Below, in pieces: positions 23,737-32,528 of a DNA stretch of 64,000 nt. The stretch comes from Candidatus Limivivens intestinipullorum (lineage in GTDB: Bacteria > Bacillota > Clostridia > Lachnospirales > Lachnospiraceae), in the NCBI GenBank assembly GCA_018711185.1, contig DVIQ01000003.1, positions 1 through 64,000 on the forward strand, in the 5' to 3' direction. The notes beneath the pieces were generated by a model, which searched no databases, was not told the origin of the DNA, and worked only from the letters and a program-made list of their open reading frames with translations. Position 1 is the stretch's first letter, and each line of letters begins with the position of its first letter. A program made the position numbers and the translations under genes.

Positions 23737-24660
23737 ATGCTCCGCGGAAAACTTCATATATTTATGGCCCTTCCGGCGGTTCTTCTGGCGCTGCTCCTTT
23801 TCGGATGTTCGTCAGGAGAGCAAATCCCAAGGGACAATACGCCTCAGGTTCTGATTCCTCAGGCCGACGGCGTTATCGTCTACGAAAGCGGAGGCGCGCG
23901 AATCGATGCGTCTCACCTGGAGAACGGCTATTTCTGTGCCTCCTACAGCGGGACATCCGACAGGGTAAAACTGCAGGCCACAGGACCGGACGGCGTGACC
24001 TACACCTACGATCTGGCCGCAGACGGAAGTACCGACGTGTTTCCCCTCAGCGCCGGCGACGGCTCTTATACTGTCGCGGTATACGAAAACATCACCGACA
24101 ATAAATATTCCACGGTTTTGGCCCAGACACTGAATGTAAGTCTGAAAAATGAGTTCACCCCCTTCCTCTACCCCAACCAGTTCGTTCATTATAATGAACA
24201 GACAAAAGCCGTAGCGAAGGGCGCCGAGCTGACGGAGGGCTGCGCAACGGATCTGGAAGCCGTTACCGCAATCTACGACTTTGTGACCTCAACGATTTCC
24301 TACGACAACGAAAAGGCCCGCCAGGCCTCGGACGGAGAACTTGCCGGATACCTGCCCGATATCGACTTGACTTTGGAAACACAAAAGGGAATCTGTTTCG
24401 ATTACGCGGCCCTCATGACCTGTATGCTTCGAACACAGCGGATTCCCACAAAGCTTCAGATCGGCTTTGCCGGCGATACCAAACACGCCTGGATAAGCAC
24501 CTACCTGGAGGAATCGGGCTGGGTCGAAAATATCATTTATTTTGACGGCGAAAGCTGGTCCATGATGGATCCCACATTCGCGTCCACCTTCCAGAGCGGC
24601 GCGGACCTGAAAAGCTTCATAGACGACAGCGCAAACTATATCCTTCAATACTCCCGCTGA
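23737..24660 (+). CDS. Transglutaminase-like domain lipoprotein
   Basis: 307 residues. The lipoprotein signal peptide ends LLLFGCSSG. The first half (to about 135) is a beta-rich region. The second half has the transglutaminase/protease core: Cys in KGICFDYAALM (about residue 220), His in TKHAWIST (about 249) and Asp in MMDPTF (about 273), the expected Cys-His-Asp triad. Such surface proteins act as cysteine proteases or transamidases, often on cell-wall or pilin substrates. AAAGGAGG precedes the ATG and TATAAT lies at 23696-23701. It precedes a pilin-like operon on the same strand, from which a family A repeat separates it. Confidence 0.85.
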   Translation: MLRGKLHIFMALPAVLLALLLFGCSSGEQIPRDNTPQVLIPQADGVIVYESGGARIDASHLENGYFCASYSGTSDRVKLQATGPDGVTYTYDLAADGSTDVFPLSAGDGSYTVAVYENITDNKYSTVLAQTLNVSLKNEFTPFLYPNQFVHYNEQTKAVAKGAELTEGCATDLEAVTAIYDFVTSTISYDNEKARQASDGELAGYLPDIDLTLETQKGICFDYAALMTCMLRTQRIPTKLQIGFAGDTKHAWISTYLEESGWVENIIYFDGESWSMMDPTFASTFQSGADLKSFIDDSANYILQYSR

Positions 24661-24671
24661 GCGGCTGCCGG

Positions 24672-24775
24672 TTTCACCGCGCGGGGCAGGCGTACCACCC
24701 CCCGCAAAGTCTGGCGGGCGTACTTGGCATCCCTGAATACATGCCGCCTATTCGGCGGCGGACTGTCAACGTAAA
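24672..24775 (-). repeat. Family A repeat between the transglutaminase gene and the pilin-like operon
   Basis: An inverted copy lacking the outermost left bases. It ends in GTCAACGTAAAGG, and its edge merges with the ribosome binding site of the next gene. Confidence 0.8.
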
Positions 24776-24790
24776 GGAGATTTGTATTCT

Positions 24791-25810
24791 ATGGAAAAAA
24801 AATTGACGAATGAAGAACTGGCTGTTTTCTTCCGGCAAATATCCATGGTTCTTTCGGCGGGGCTTGCTCCGGCAGAGGGGATTCAAATGCTTCGGGAAGA
24901 TTCCGCCCAGAGCGGCGCGGCGGTTCTGGACCGGATACTGGATGCCCTCTCCGAGGGAAAAGGATTTTATGAATCTCTGGAAAACGGCCGGGTATTCCCT
25001 GCGTATGCCCTTCAGCTTGTCCGGATCGGAGAGGAAGCCGGCCGTCTGGATCAAGTGACGAATTCCCTTGCCGACTACTACGAGCGGCAGGACGCGCTGT
25101 CCAGAGAAATCCGCAGCGCCCTGACCTATCCCCTGATTATGATCGGAATTCTGCTGGTGATTCTTGTCGTGCTTTTAACAAAAGTACTTCCGGTCTTTAA
25201 CCAGGTGTACCGGGAGCTGGGGAGCGAGATGACCGGAATCTCCCGCGTTCTTTTAAACGCGGGAACCCTTTTAAACCGATTCGCTTTCCCCGCCCTTCTC
25301 ATACTGGTTCTTCTTGCCGTCTGCCTTGGATGGCTCACCAAAAAGCGCAGGATACGTCCTTTCTTTCTGAAAAAAGTGGATATGCTTGTGGCCCAGGCAC
25401 GCTTCGCGGACGGTGTCGCCTTGACGCTGTCCAGCGGGCTGGATATGGAGGAAGGCGTTCAGATGGCCGCCGATCTGGTAGAGGAGCCCCGCCTTCTGGC
25501 CAAAATCCAGCATTTTCGGGACTCTCTGTCCCAGGGAGAGGATTTCTCAAAAGCTCTTTCAGATAACGAGATCTTCTCCGGCTCCGGCATGCGGCTGATC
25601 CTGGTGGGTTCGAAGACCGGCTCCATGGACGAAGCCATGAAGAAAGTCGCCGCCAGGTACCAGGAGGAAGCCGGCCAGCGCGTCAGCGACCTGGTCTCCC
25701 TGCTGGAACCGGCCATGGTCGCCGGCCTTTCCATCATTGTAGGAATCATACTGTTTTCCGTTATGCTGCCTCTGCTGGGCATCATGACCGGAATCACCAC
25801 GCTGTCTTAA
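24791..25810 (+). CDS. Type II secretion/type IV pilus inner-membrane platform protein (GspF/PilC family)
   Basis: 339 residues from the ATG at 24791; a TTG at 24782 would lie only 3 bases from the AAGGAG site. Two copies of the T2SSF domain are visible: LAVFFRQISMVLSAGLAPAEGIQ with RIGEEAGRLDQV, and MLVAQARFADGVALTLSSGLDMEEGVQ with VGSKTGSMDEAMKKVA. Membrane helices lie at about 115-140, 165-190 and 310-335. This is the platform that connects the motor ATPase to the pilin subunits. It is the first gene of a compact six-gene operon ending in a PilT ATPase. Confidence 0.93.
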   Translation: MEKKLTNEELAVFFRQISMVLSAGLAPAEGIQMLREDSAQSGAAVLDRILDALSEGKGFYESLENGRVFPAYALQLVRIGEEAGRLDQVTNSLADYYERQDALSREIRSALTYPLIMIGILLVILVVLLTKVLPVFNQVYRELGSEMTGISRVLLNAGTLLNRFAFPALLILVLLAVCLGWLTKKRRIRPFFLKKVDMLVAQARFADGVALTLSSGLDMEEGVQMAADLVEEPRLLAKIQHFRDSLSQGEDFSKALSDNEIFSGSGMRLILVGSKTGSMDEAMKKVAARYQEEAGQRVSDLVSLLEPAMVAGLSIIVGIILFSVMLPLLGIMTGITTLS

Positions 25811-25823
25811 AAGGAGTCTTTCA

Positions 25824-26156
25824 GTGAACCGATTTGTCAAAAGCAGCCGGGGCTTTGCCCGGATTCGAACCATAATCCTGTCCCTGGCGGCAGCCGTCCT
25901 GCTGCTGGCAGCCTTTTACTTTGGACTCTCTTCCATCTCCCAGGTCAGCATCCAGGAACAGGAAGACAGCCTGCGCTCCGCCGTCACCCGCAGCGCGGCT
26001 CACTTTTACGCGATAACGGGACGATACCCCGAAAGTTTGGACGAACTCACCGACAGCTACCCTCTGTATTACGACAGAAGCCGGTTTTTCATCAGCTATC
26101 AGCCCATCGGAGAAAATATCATGCCGGAGATCTTCGTAGCCGCGCGGGGCGAATAG
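25824..26156 (+). CDS. Small membrane-anchored pilin-like protein
   Basis: 110 residues from a GTG with AAGGAG upstream, 13 bases after the platform gene. There is one hydrophobic helix (IRTIILSLAAAVLLLAAFYFGLS, about 15-37), then a soluble part with YAITGRYPESLDELTDSYPLYYDRSRFFISYQ. That stretch resembles the region in pseudopilins that follows the N-terminal helix. No GFTLxE-type processing site is present. Its place in the operon suggests a minor pilin or pilus assembly factor. Confidence 0.65.
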   Translation: MNRFVKSSRGFARIRTIILSLAAAVLLLAAFYFGLSSISQVSIQEQEDSLRSAVTRSAAHFYAITGRYPESLDELTDSYPLYYDRSRFFISYQPIGENIMPEIFVAARGE

Positions 26157-26190
26157 ACACGAATCATAGTTTAAAAAGGAGGGAGCTCCC

Positions 26191-26667
26191 ATGTATCCCA
26201 GAAAACATTCCGCGGACTTTTTGTTTCTTCTGATTATCTTCGGTTTTTTTGCGGTTCTGGCATTTTCCACCGTGGTACTGGGCGCCGGATTTTACCGCTC
26301 CGCAGTCAGCAATTCCCAAAAACTGGCATCTGTGGACATGGCCGCCGGCTATATTGCGGAAAAGCTGCGGCAGACGGACGAAACGGGCAGCTTCTCAGTT
26401 GAGGAATTCGGCGATTCCCAGGCGCTGGCGCTGCGTTCCCAGTACAATGGCGAAACCTTCATAACCTGGATTTATACCTGGGACGACACCTTGCGGGAGC
26501 TTTTCGTTCGTGAAGACGCCGATATTAATCCCGAAATGGGAACCGCCCTCGCGGATATTTCCCGGCTCCTTGTCACTCCGATTTCTGACTCCCTATATAA
26601 ACTTCAGGCAGAAAACAACGACGGAGACCGGACCGAGCTGTACATAAGTCCGCGCGCATTGTACTGA
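26191..26667 (+). CDS. DUF4860-type protein of the pilin-like operon
   Basis: 158 residues. There is one hydrophobic segment (FLFLLIIFGFFAVLAFSTVVLG) and then an extracellular domain. The SVDMAAGYIAEKLRQTD stretch and the beta-rich second half agree with DUF4860, a family found beside clostridial GspF/PilT genes. It is probably a minor pilin. AAAGGAGGGAG precedes the ATG. Confidence 0.7.
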   Translation: MYPRKHSADFLFLLIIFGFFAVLAFSTVVLGAGFYRSAVSNSQKLASVDMAAGYIAEKLRQTDETGSFSVEEFGDSQALALRSQYNGETFITWIYTWDDTLRELFVREDADINPEMGTALADISRLLVTPISDSLYKLQAENNDGDRTELYISPRALY

Positions 26668-26734
26668 CTTCGCCGCCAGGATTTCGCCCGCGGCTTTCGG
26701 AAAAGGCATTTCGTCCGCCTTGGAAAGGAATGTT

Positions 26735-27184
26735 ATGCAATCTTATACTCATTCGAAATCCCGCCTGTTTTTATTGGAACTGGTACTTGCTATTTTCATC
26801 TTCGCCGTTTCCGCTTCCATATGTGCACAGGTTTTTACAAAAGCATACACCGTCAGCCGGGATGCCAAATCCCTTTCCCAGGCCGTAAGGCTTGCGGAAA
26901 ACGCCGCCGCCATGATCGACGCTTCCGTAAAAGAGGGCAGTGATCCTTTCTTTTATCTTCTGCGGGAATACCCGGAGTCCGAAGAAACCGACGGCGTCTT
27001 TACCGCCTGGTTTGACAAAGACATGGCCGGCTGCGGAAAGCCGGACGCCGTCTATTCCCTGGAAATTTCCTGCTCCGAGGAGGAAACCGGTCTGCAGAAG
27101 GCAGACATCACGATACAAAGGCTGTCCGACACAGTAACTGTCCACCAGCTCAATAAACTGTACCATATTCCAAATACGCCGTAA
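26735..27184 (+). CDS. Prepilin-like protein
   Basis: 149 residues from the ATG at 26735 with GGAAAGG upstream; a TTG at 26720 is less likely. The N-terminus SKSRLFLLELVLAIFIFAVSASI has a short basic leader, then a hydrophobic helix with Glu at the fifth position after the likely cleavage point, as in type IV prepilins. The rest (VSRDAKSLSQAVRLAENAAA) continues as a long helix, then a small globular domain. It is probably the major or a minor pilin processed by a prepilin peptidase. Confidence 0.75.
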   Translation: MQSYTHSKSRLFLLELVLAIFIFAVSASICAQVFTKAYTVSRDAKSLSQAVRLAENAAAMIDASVKEGSDPFFYLLREYPESEETDGVFTAWFDKDMAGCGKPDAVYSLEISCSEEETGLQKADITIQRLSDTVTVHQLNKLYHIPNTP

Positions 27185-27194
27185 GGAGTTATCC

Positions 27195-27755
27195 ATGAAA
27201 AAGAAATCGCCCTCTCTGGTTCATTCCGGTCTTTCTCTGGTCATTGTCATTTTTATCGTTCTATGCCTTGCCGTCTTCTCCGCCCTCTCCCTGGTAACAG
27301 CCCGTTCGGACTATGTGCTGGCACAGCAGGAGGCCCGGCGAAGCCTGGAGGTCCAGGCCGCGGAAAATCAGGCGCAGCAGTGGCTTGGGGACATGGATGA
27401 CGCCCTGGCGCGAATCTACGCCTCTTCAGAAACCGTGGCCGACTGTCTGAACGCCCTGTCTGAGAGCGCTGTCCTCGCCGAATACTACACGGATCCCGGC
27501 TCTGCCGGGGAATCCAGCTCTGCCGGGGAGTCCAGCACTGCCGGGGAGTTCTCAGATACCCAGGCCCTTGGAACGCTCTTTGCGGCCTTTTCCATTTCTG
27601 AGGACCAGCAGCTTTCTGTTGCGCTCTCCCTGTGCTGGCCGGCGGAGGAACGCTTTTACACCGTCGCTAAATGGCTTGTGGAAAATACCGGTACCTGGGA
27701 GGGAGACCAGTCGATTCCGGTTTATGTGGAGGAAACCGAAACGGTTTCTCAGTAA
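27195..27755 (+). CDS. Membrane-anchored pilus operon protein with a short Ser/Gly repeat
   Basis: 186 residues. An N-terminal hydrophobic helix (GLSLVIVIFIVLCLAVFSALSLV) is followed by an amphipathic helix (QQEARRSLEVQAAENQAQQWL) and a domain containing three near-repeats (SAGESS). It resembles minor pilins or PilX-like subunits in layout but has no specific match I can name. AAGGAG precedes the ATG. Confidence 0.6.
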   Translation: MKKKSPSLVHSGLSLVIVIFIVLCLAVFSALSLVTARSDYVLAQQEARRSLEVQAAENQAQQWLGDMDDALARIYASSETVADCLNALSESAVLAEYYTDPGSAGESSSAGESSTAGEFSDTQALGTLFAAFSISEDQQLSVALSLCWPAEERFYTVAKWLVENTGTWEGDQSIPVYVEETETVSQ

Positions 27756-27778
27756 AATTTTAACTTTTGGAGGATACC

Positions 27779-28837
27779 ATGACCACCATTGAACTTCTTC
27801 AGAAGGCATCCCAAAGCGATGCCTCCGACCTTTTTATTGTAGCGGGCCTTCCCCTTACCTGTAAAATCAACGGTTCTCTGCAGTCCTTATCCGGTGAGCG
27901 GCTGATGCCCGCCGACACAGAACGGATAATCCGGGACATTTACGATCTGGCCGACGGCCGGGATTTTTCCCATTTTCTGAAAAACGGAGACGATGATTTC
28001 TCCTTTTCCGTTATGGGACTGTCCCGTTTTCGCGTAAGCACCTATCGGCAGAGAGGTTCCTGCGCCGCCGTTGTCCGTGTTATCTCCTTTACCCTTCCAA
28101 AGGCCCGGGAGCTTGGCATTCCGGATTCCCTGATGCGCCTGGCGGATATTTCCAAGGGTCTTGTCCTCGTTACAGGCCCTGCGGGCAGCGGAAAATCCAC
28201 GACCCTTGCCTGTATGGTGGATCATATCAATCAGACACGCAGCAGTCATATCATTACTCTGGAGGATCCCCTGGAATTTCTCCACCGGCACTCCAAAAGC
28301 ATCGTAAGCCAGCGTGAAATCAATACAGACACAGAAAGCTATCTGGTCGCGCTGCGGGCCGCTCTGCGCCAAAGCCCCGATGTGATTCTTCTGGGCGAAA
28401 TGCGGGATTTTGAAACCATACAGACCGCCATGACGGCAGCCGAAACCGGCCATTTTATTCTGTCCAGTCTTCATACAATCGGTGCGGCCAATACCATAGA
28501 CCGGATTATCGACGTATTTCCGCCCAATCAGCAGCGTCAAATCGTCATTCAGCTATCCATGGTTCTCCAGGCCGTGGTTTCCCAGCAGCTTGTGCCATCC
28601 ACAGACGGCCGTCTTATCCCGGCATTTGAGATCATGACGCTGACGCCGGCATTTCGCAATTTAATAAGGGATAACAAGGTCCATCAGATCGATGGAATGA
28701 TTTATTCTTCCGCGAAAGAAGATATGATTTCTATGGACAATTATCTTTTGAAGCTCTGGCGCGCAGGGCAGATCACAAAGGATACTGCCCTGCGGTACTG
28801 CACCAATGCCGAGCTTCTTGGCAAAAAACTTTTGTAA
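27779..28837 (+). CDS. pilT: PilT-type twitching motility / pilus retraction ATPase
   Basis: 352 residues from the ATG at 27779 (GGAGG upstream). The PilT N-domain (SDASDLFIVAGLPLTCKINGSL), Walker A GPAGSGKSTT (about residue 135), the Asp box ITLEDPLEF, Walker B PDVILLGEMRD, and the His box AAETGHFILSSLHT are all present, as in the PilT/PilU family. These are hexameric motors that pull pili in. It is the only ATPase in this operon. No PilB/GspE extension motor, prepilin peptidase or secretin is seen next to it. Confidence 0.92.
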   Translation: MTTIELLQKASQSDASDLFIVAGLPLTCKINGSLQSLSGERLMPADTERIIRDIYDLADGRDFSHFLKNGDDDFSFSVMGLSRFRVSTYRQRGSCAAVVRVISFTLPKARELGIPDSLMRLADISKGLVLVTGPAGSGKSTTLACMVDHINQTRSSHIITLEDPLEFLHRHSKSIVSQREINTDTESYLVALRAALRQSPDVILLGEMRDFETIQTAMTAAETGHFILSSLHTIGAANTIDRIIDVFPPNQQRQIVIQLSMVLQAVVSQQLVPSTDGRLIPAFEIMTLTPAFRNLIRDNKVHQIDGMIYSSAKEDMISMDNYLLKLWRAGQITKDTALRYCTNAELLGKKLL

Positions 28838-28914
28838 CTGGCATGTCTGTCCCAGCCATGTTTCCGCGCGGTCTGTCCGCATGAAAAGCGCGAACCGGCC
28901 GCCCAGAGTGATTG

Positions 28915-30534
28915 CTATCTGTCCCATTTATCGCACAGAGAGTTAATCTGTCCGGTAAACTTCGCCAGATCCTTATTTGCTCCGCCTTCATTATGGCGGA
29001 TAACCGTAAGCAGTCTTTCTCCGGCTGCCCACAGCCGCGCGAAAGCAGTGTTGGCCCTGGCCTCTTTTGGAACTGTGATGCCCGGTTCCTTCTTTTGAAC
29101 GCGAACCGGCTCTCCTACCTTTTCCCATTTTCCCGCCAGAAGGTCAAACATCGCGCCGCTGTAAGGCGCTTCTGCGTCAAGTCCAAGCTCATTGCGCAGC
29201 CTTGAGGCGAAAATTTCGGTCACCGTATCCTCCCCATGTACCACAAAAACCTTCTGCGGCTTATCCTGAAACGCGCGGATCCACTCCATAAGCCCCCGAT
29301 TATCGGCATGTCCGCTTATGCCCTCCAGCCTGCGGATCTCCGCGTGAATTTCAATTTCCTCCCCGAAAAGCCGAACGGTTTTCGCCCCTTCCAAAATAGA
29401 CCGGCCAAGGGTTCCCACCGCCTGGTATCCCACAAACAGCACAGTACACTCCGACCGCCAGAGATTGTGCTTCAGATGGTGCTTAATACGCCCCGCCTCG
29501 CACATACCGCTGGCTGATATAATCACTTTCGGCTTTGTATCAAAATTTATCTGTTTGGAATCATCGCTGGTAACAGACGTTTTAAGCCCCGGAAAACCAA
29601 TCGGATTGATTCCCTTCTTTACCAGTTCCATAGCCTCCTCATCAAAGTCGTCCCACATATGTTTGTAAAAAATCTGCGTCGCTTCCACTGCCAGCGGGCT
29701 ATCCACATATACGTCAAAATTATCGTGTCCCTTTACAAGCCCTTCCTCCTTTATCTTCCGGATAAAGTACAGAAGCTCCTGGGTTCTGCCCACCGCGAAG
29801 GACGGCACCACCAGATTTCCGCCTCTGTCAAAGGTTTTCTGGATAATTTCCGCCAGCTCTCTCACATAGTCAGGCCGCTGGTCTCCATGGCTCCGGTCTC
29901 CGTAAGTAGACTCCATCACCACGTAATCGGCGCTTCTCAAATACTGGGGATCTCGTAAAAGAGGCTGATTTTTATTGCCAATATCTCCTGAAAAAACAAG
30001 CTTTTTCTCTTTTCCATTTTCTGCTGCCCAGATTTCTATAGACGCGGATCCAAGCAAATGTCCCGCATCCGTAAACCGGGCGCGGACAGCGTTCGAAATG
30101 GTAATTTCCTGATCATAAGCGACTCCTTTCAGGCACGAAATCGCGCCCTCGGCGTCGTCCATGTCGTAGAGCGGGATCACTTCTTCTTTTCCTGCCCTTC
30201 TTCCCTTTCGGTTTCGCCATTCCGCCTCAAACATCTGAATATGCGCGCTGTCACGCAGCATAATCTCGCAGAGGTCCCGGGTGGCGTCTGTAGTAATAAT
30301 CTCCCCCCGGAAGCCTCTTTGATATAAAAGGGGCAGCCGTCCTGAATGATCGATATGCGCGTGGGTCAGCAGCACCACATCGACCTCACTGGCCGGAACC
30401 GGTATCTCCTGATTTTCAAACTCATCCGGCCCCTGCTCCATTCCGCAGTCGATCAGCAGTCTTGTTCCGCCCGCTTCTAAGTAAAAGCAGCTTCCTGTCA
30501 CCTCATGGGTGGCACCCAGAAATGTAAGCCTCAT
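28915..30534 (-). CDS. MBL-fold beta-CASP metallo-hydrolase (RNA-processing type)
   Basis: 539 residues. Metallo-beta-lactamase motif HAHIDHSG (about residue 58), then DAGHLLGSASIEIW and the FSGDIGN metal ligand region. The beta-CASP segment has PSFAVGRTQELLYFI and ASGMCEAGRIKHHL, with ISGHADNRGLMEWI toward the end. These are the landmarks of the bacterial CPSF-like nuclease group related to RNase J. The C-terminal extension of about 80 residues is less conserved. It is likely cytoplasmic and acts on RNA. It stands alone on the minus strand and converges on pilT. Confidence 0.88.
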   Translation of the reverse strand: MRLTFLGATHEVTGSCFYLEAGGTRLLIDCGMEQGPDEFENQEIPVPASEVDVVLLTHAHIDHSGRLPLLYQRGFRGEIITTDATRDLCEIMLRDSAHIQMFEAEWRNRKGRRAGKEEVIPLYDMDDAEGAISCLKGVAYDQEITISNAVRARFTDAGHLLGSASIEIWAAENGKEKKLVFSGDIGNKNQPLLRDPQYLRSADYVVMESTYGDRSHGDQRPDYVRELAEIIQKTFDRGGNLVVPSFAVGRTQELLYFIRKIKEEGLVKGHDNFDVYVDSPLAVEATQIFYKHMWDDFDEEAMELVKKGINPIGFPGLKTSVTSDDSKQINFDTKPKVIISASGMCEAGRIKHHLKHNLWRSECTVLFVGYQAVGTLGRSILEGAKTVRLFGEEIEIHAEIRRLEGISGHADNRGLMEWIRAFQDKPQKVFVVHGEDTVTEIFASRLRNELGLDAEAPYSGAMFDLLAGKWEKVGEPVRVQKKEPGITVPKEARANTAFARLWAAGERLLTVIRHNEGGANKDLAKFTGQINSLCDKWDR

Positions 30535-30571
30535 AAAATCGCACTCCTTTCCCTAAACAGGTGTAAGCTAT

Positions 30572-30724
30572 CGTAACCGTTCAGTCCTGCCAAACCGTTA
30601 CTTTCTAGCTCCAGTATAACCTATTTATGTCTGAAAGGACAACATTTATGCTGCTATTTTTGCACTCCTGAATCATTTCTCACGGTCTGCGCAGCATATG
30701 CGCGGACCTGGGCTTTCATGTAAC
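30572..30724 (+). repeat. Family B element with replaced middle
   Basis: The left-end hairpin (GTAACCGTTCAGTCCTGCCAAACCGTTAC) is followed by about 60 unrelated bases, then the right third (TTTTTGCACTCCTGAATCA, GGTCTGCGCA ... TGCGCGGACC, GGGCTTTCATGTAAC). It fills the gap in front of the beta-CASP gene. Confidence 0.65.
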
Positions 30725-30731
30725 TCTGCCT

Positions 30732-31724
30732 TTACGCCTTTTCTGTAAAAAATCCGGTGGCACATACACCGTATTCATCCGTTAAAAACTCCGGCTTGTA
30801 ATACATCCCGGAGCACGCGATTTCTTTAACGGTTTCCGCGTTGTCTTTCTTATTTCCCGTCACAATGAAATATCGATTTAACTGCTCTCTGCACGGATCC
30901 AGCTCTTTCAGAAGCCCCGGGAACCAGGCGCCGCAGCCGCCTCCGTCCGGCAGAACCAGAAAACGCGTCTTCTCCGCTATATCCTGAAACTCCGGTATCT
31001 TCCTTCCAAGTTTACCATGCTCTTTCAGATTCACATTTCCCAAAAGCAATGTTCCTACCGTATAGCGCTCACAATTTCTGTCATTATGCTTTTTGCATAC
31101 GTCAAAATCATGATACAGGCTGCAGCGCATGGCGCAAACATGGTTCACGTCATTCCTGCACTTGCCGCAGGGAACCTTATTGCTGAACGGTCTGACCGTC
31201 ATCAGGCAATCATCCTTCGCCGGATCGGCGTCCTTTGGTCCGTGGTAAACTGCAAGGGAATTCCCTTCATCATTCCTACAGCAGATTATATGAACCATCC
31301 ATTTTCCTCTTTCCACGGAAAATGTCTGTCCTTCCTCCAGAATCGTTACCTTATCCGCCGGGTCATTTCGTCCCCATTCCTCCAGCAAGTCTCCCTTTGG
31401 CATTACCAGCTCTTTCACATGGTTTTTCCCTGTAAGCCGGCGGATCTCATCCATGCTCTCCGGCCGGATTCCATCCAGCACCAGCAGATCGATCTCCTCG
31501 TCCCAAAGCTGAAACTCCAGCGCGGAATTAATCAGCGGTTCCTCTTTCGTACATCCGGTACCACAGGCATCCGGCCCTTCATCCTTCGGCCCGCTTCCCG
31601 TCCAATCGCAAAGATACACCAGGAAAAATCCATTCTCCTCATTGTCCCCGGTAATCTTCGCCGTGTGTGCAAGTCCCTGTGCTCTATGATAGTACATAAA
31701 GTTGAAAAATGCTTCTGTTTTCAT
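30732..31724 (-). CDS. Hypothetical protein with a cysteine-rich insert
   Basis: 330 residues with no signal peptide or membrane helix. I do not recognise a family. Segments DEEIDLLVLDGIRPESMDEIRRLTG and KNHVKELVMPKGD resemble the parallel beta/alpha steps of a metallo-beta-lactamase-like fold, and GKWMVHIICCR ... SLAVYHGP would match a later strand pair, but the metal-binding HxHxDH is missing. In the middle is a dense Cys/His cluster (CGKCRNDVNHVCAMRCSLYH, then DFDVCKKHNDRNC) that could hold metal or an iron-sulphur centre. FLVLPDGGGCGAWFPG follows. It could be a catalytically dead MBL protein with a metal knuckle; this is speculation. Confidence 0.6.
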   Translation of the reverse strand: MKTEAFFNFMYYHRAQGLAHTAKITGDNEENGFFLVYLCDWTGSGPKDEGPDACGTGCTKEEPLINSALEFQLWDEEIDLLVLDGIRPESMDEIRRLTGKNHVKELVMPKGDLLEEWGRNDPADKVTILEEGQTFSVERGKWMVHIICCRNDEGNSLAVYHGPKDADPAKDDCLMTVRPFSNKVPCGKCRNDVNHVCAMRCSLYHDFDVCKKHNDRNCERYTVGTLLLGNVNLKEHGKLGRKIPEFQDIAEKTRFLVLPDGGGCGAWFPGLLKELDPCREQLNRYFIVTGNKKDNAETVKEIACSGMYYKPEFLTDEYGVCATGFFTEKA

Positions 31725-31948
31725 ACGTCTCCCCTTCTCGTAATGTAAAATACAGATTTTTTTGTGACAGCCCGGTTCCTACTTTGTACTCCTTATATTT
31801 TAAGGACGCGGGCTGTATTTTGGTTACTTCTTTCATAAACGTTTCATTGTTTCGGCAAATCTCGGATGTGTGTCAGGTAATGTAATGATGGGGAGCAGAC
31901 ACGGGGTCTGAGATTTCGGTTTAATAAATGCTGGGTTGATAGTTTCGG

Positions 31949-32461
31949 TTAGCCGATGTAGACATCTCTCGTATATGTAGTAGCAGATTCTACTGTAGAG
32001 CCTTTTTGTGCTGTATGAACACCTTTCACTCTATAAGAGTATCCTCTCGGTACAGTTACTGTGGTTCCTGCAGACGCAGTCCATGTGTTATAGCTAGTAT
32101 CTGTTATAGTTGTATATGTTCGCCAACTTCCTCCAACCAGTCTTTGTAAGCTCAGAGCTACTACTACTATATCACTATCTCTATAGCAAATCGTATCTCC
32201 GTAAAAATTTACCTGACCGCCTCCTAAATTATCAATAGAAGCTATGCCGTAAGAAAGATACTGACCATATAAAGAAATATCTGACTCATTTGGATTCATC
32301 AAAATTAACTCTGCTATTGCTTGGGAGCTATTTTCATCCGAATACACAATATTTTCTATACCGTCTTCATTGACAACACTTTCAGCACTAACTGTTGTTC
32401 CAACTAGCATACATATCACGGCCAATATAATTAACAAAATTCCCCGGTTTTTGTTTTTCAT
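31949..32461 (-). CDS. Secreted protein, DUF6147-like
   Basis: 170 residues. The signal peptide is MKNKNRGILLIILAVICMLVGTTVSA in two basic-hydrophobic parts. The mature part contains YGIASIDNLGGGQVNFYGDT, then DIVVVALSLQRLVGGSWRTY, then a C-terminal SYRVKGVHTAQKG ... TYTRDVYIG, giving a beta-rich fold, which fits the small secreted DUF6147 family of Clostridia. Function is unknown. This gene and its neighbour are more AT-rich than the surroundings. Confidence 0.65.
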   Translation of the reverse strand: MKNKNRGILLIILAVICMLVGTTVSAESVVNEDGIENIVYSDENSSQAIAELILMNPNESDISLYGQYLSYGIASIDNLGGGQVNFYGDTICYRDSDIVVVALSLQRLVGGSWRTYTTITDTSYNTWTASAGTTVTVPRGYSYRVKGVHTAQKGSTVESATTYTRDVYIG

Positions 32462-32528
32462 CTTTCCTCCTCTATTTCATATTTTACATTACATATATAT
32501 AAACGAACAACCGAAGGATTTATTACGC

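Noticed and set aside
31760-31820. Imperfect hairpin (ACAGCCCG ... CGGGCTGT) upstream of the Cys-rich gene
   Set aside because: The T-run that would make it a terminator is absent in the needed direction and the loop is long.
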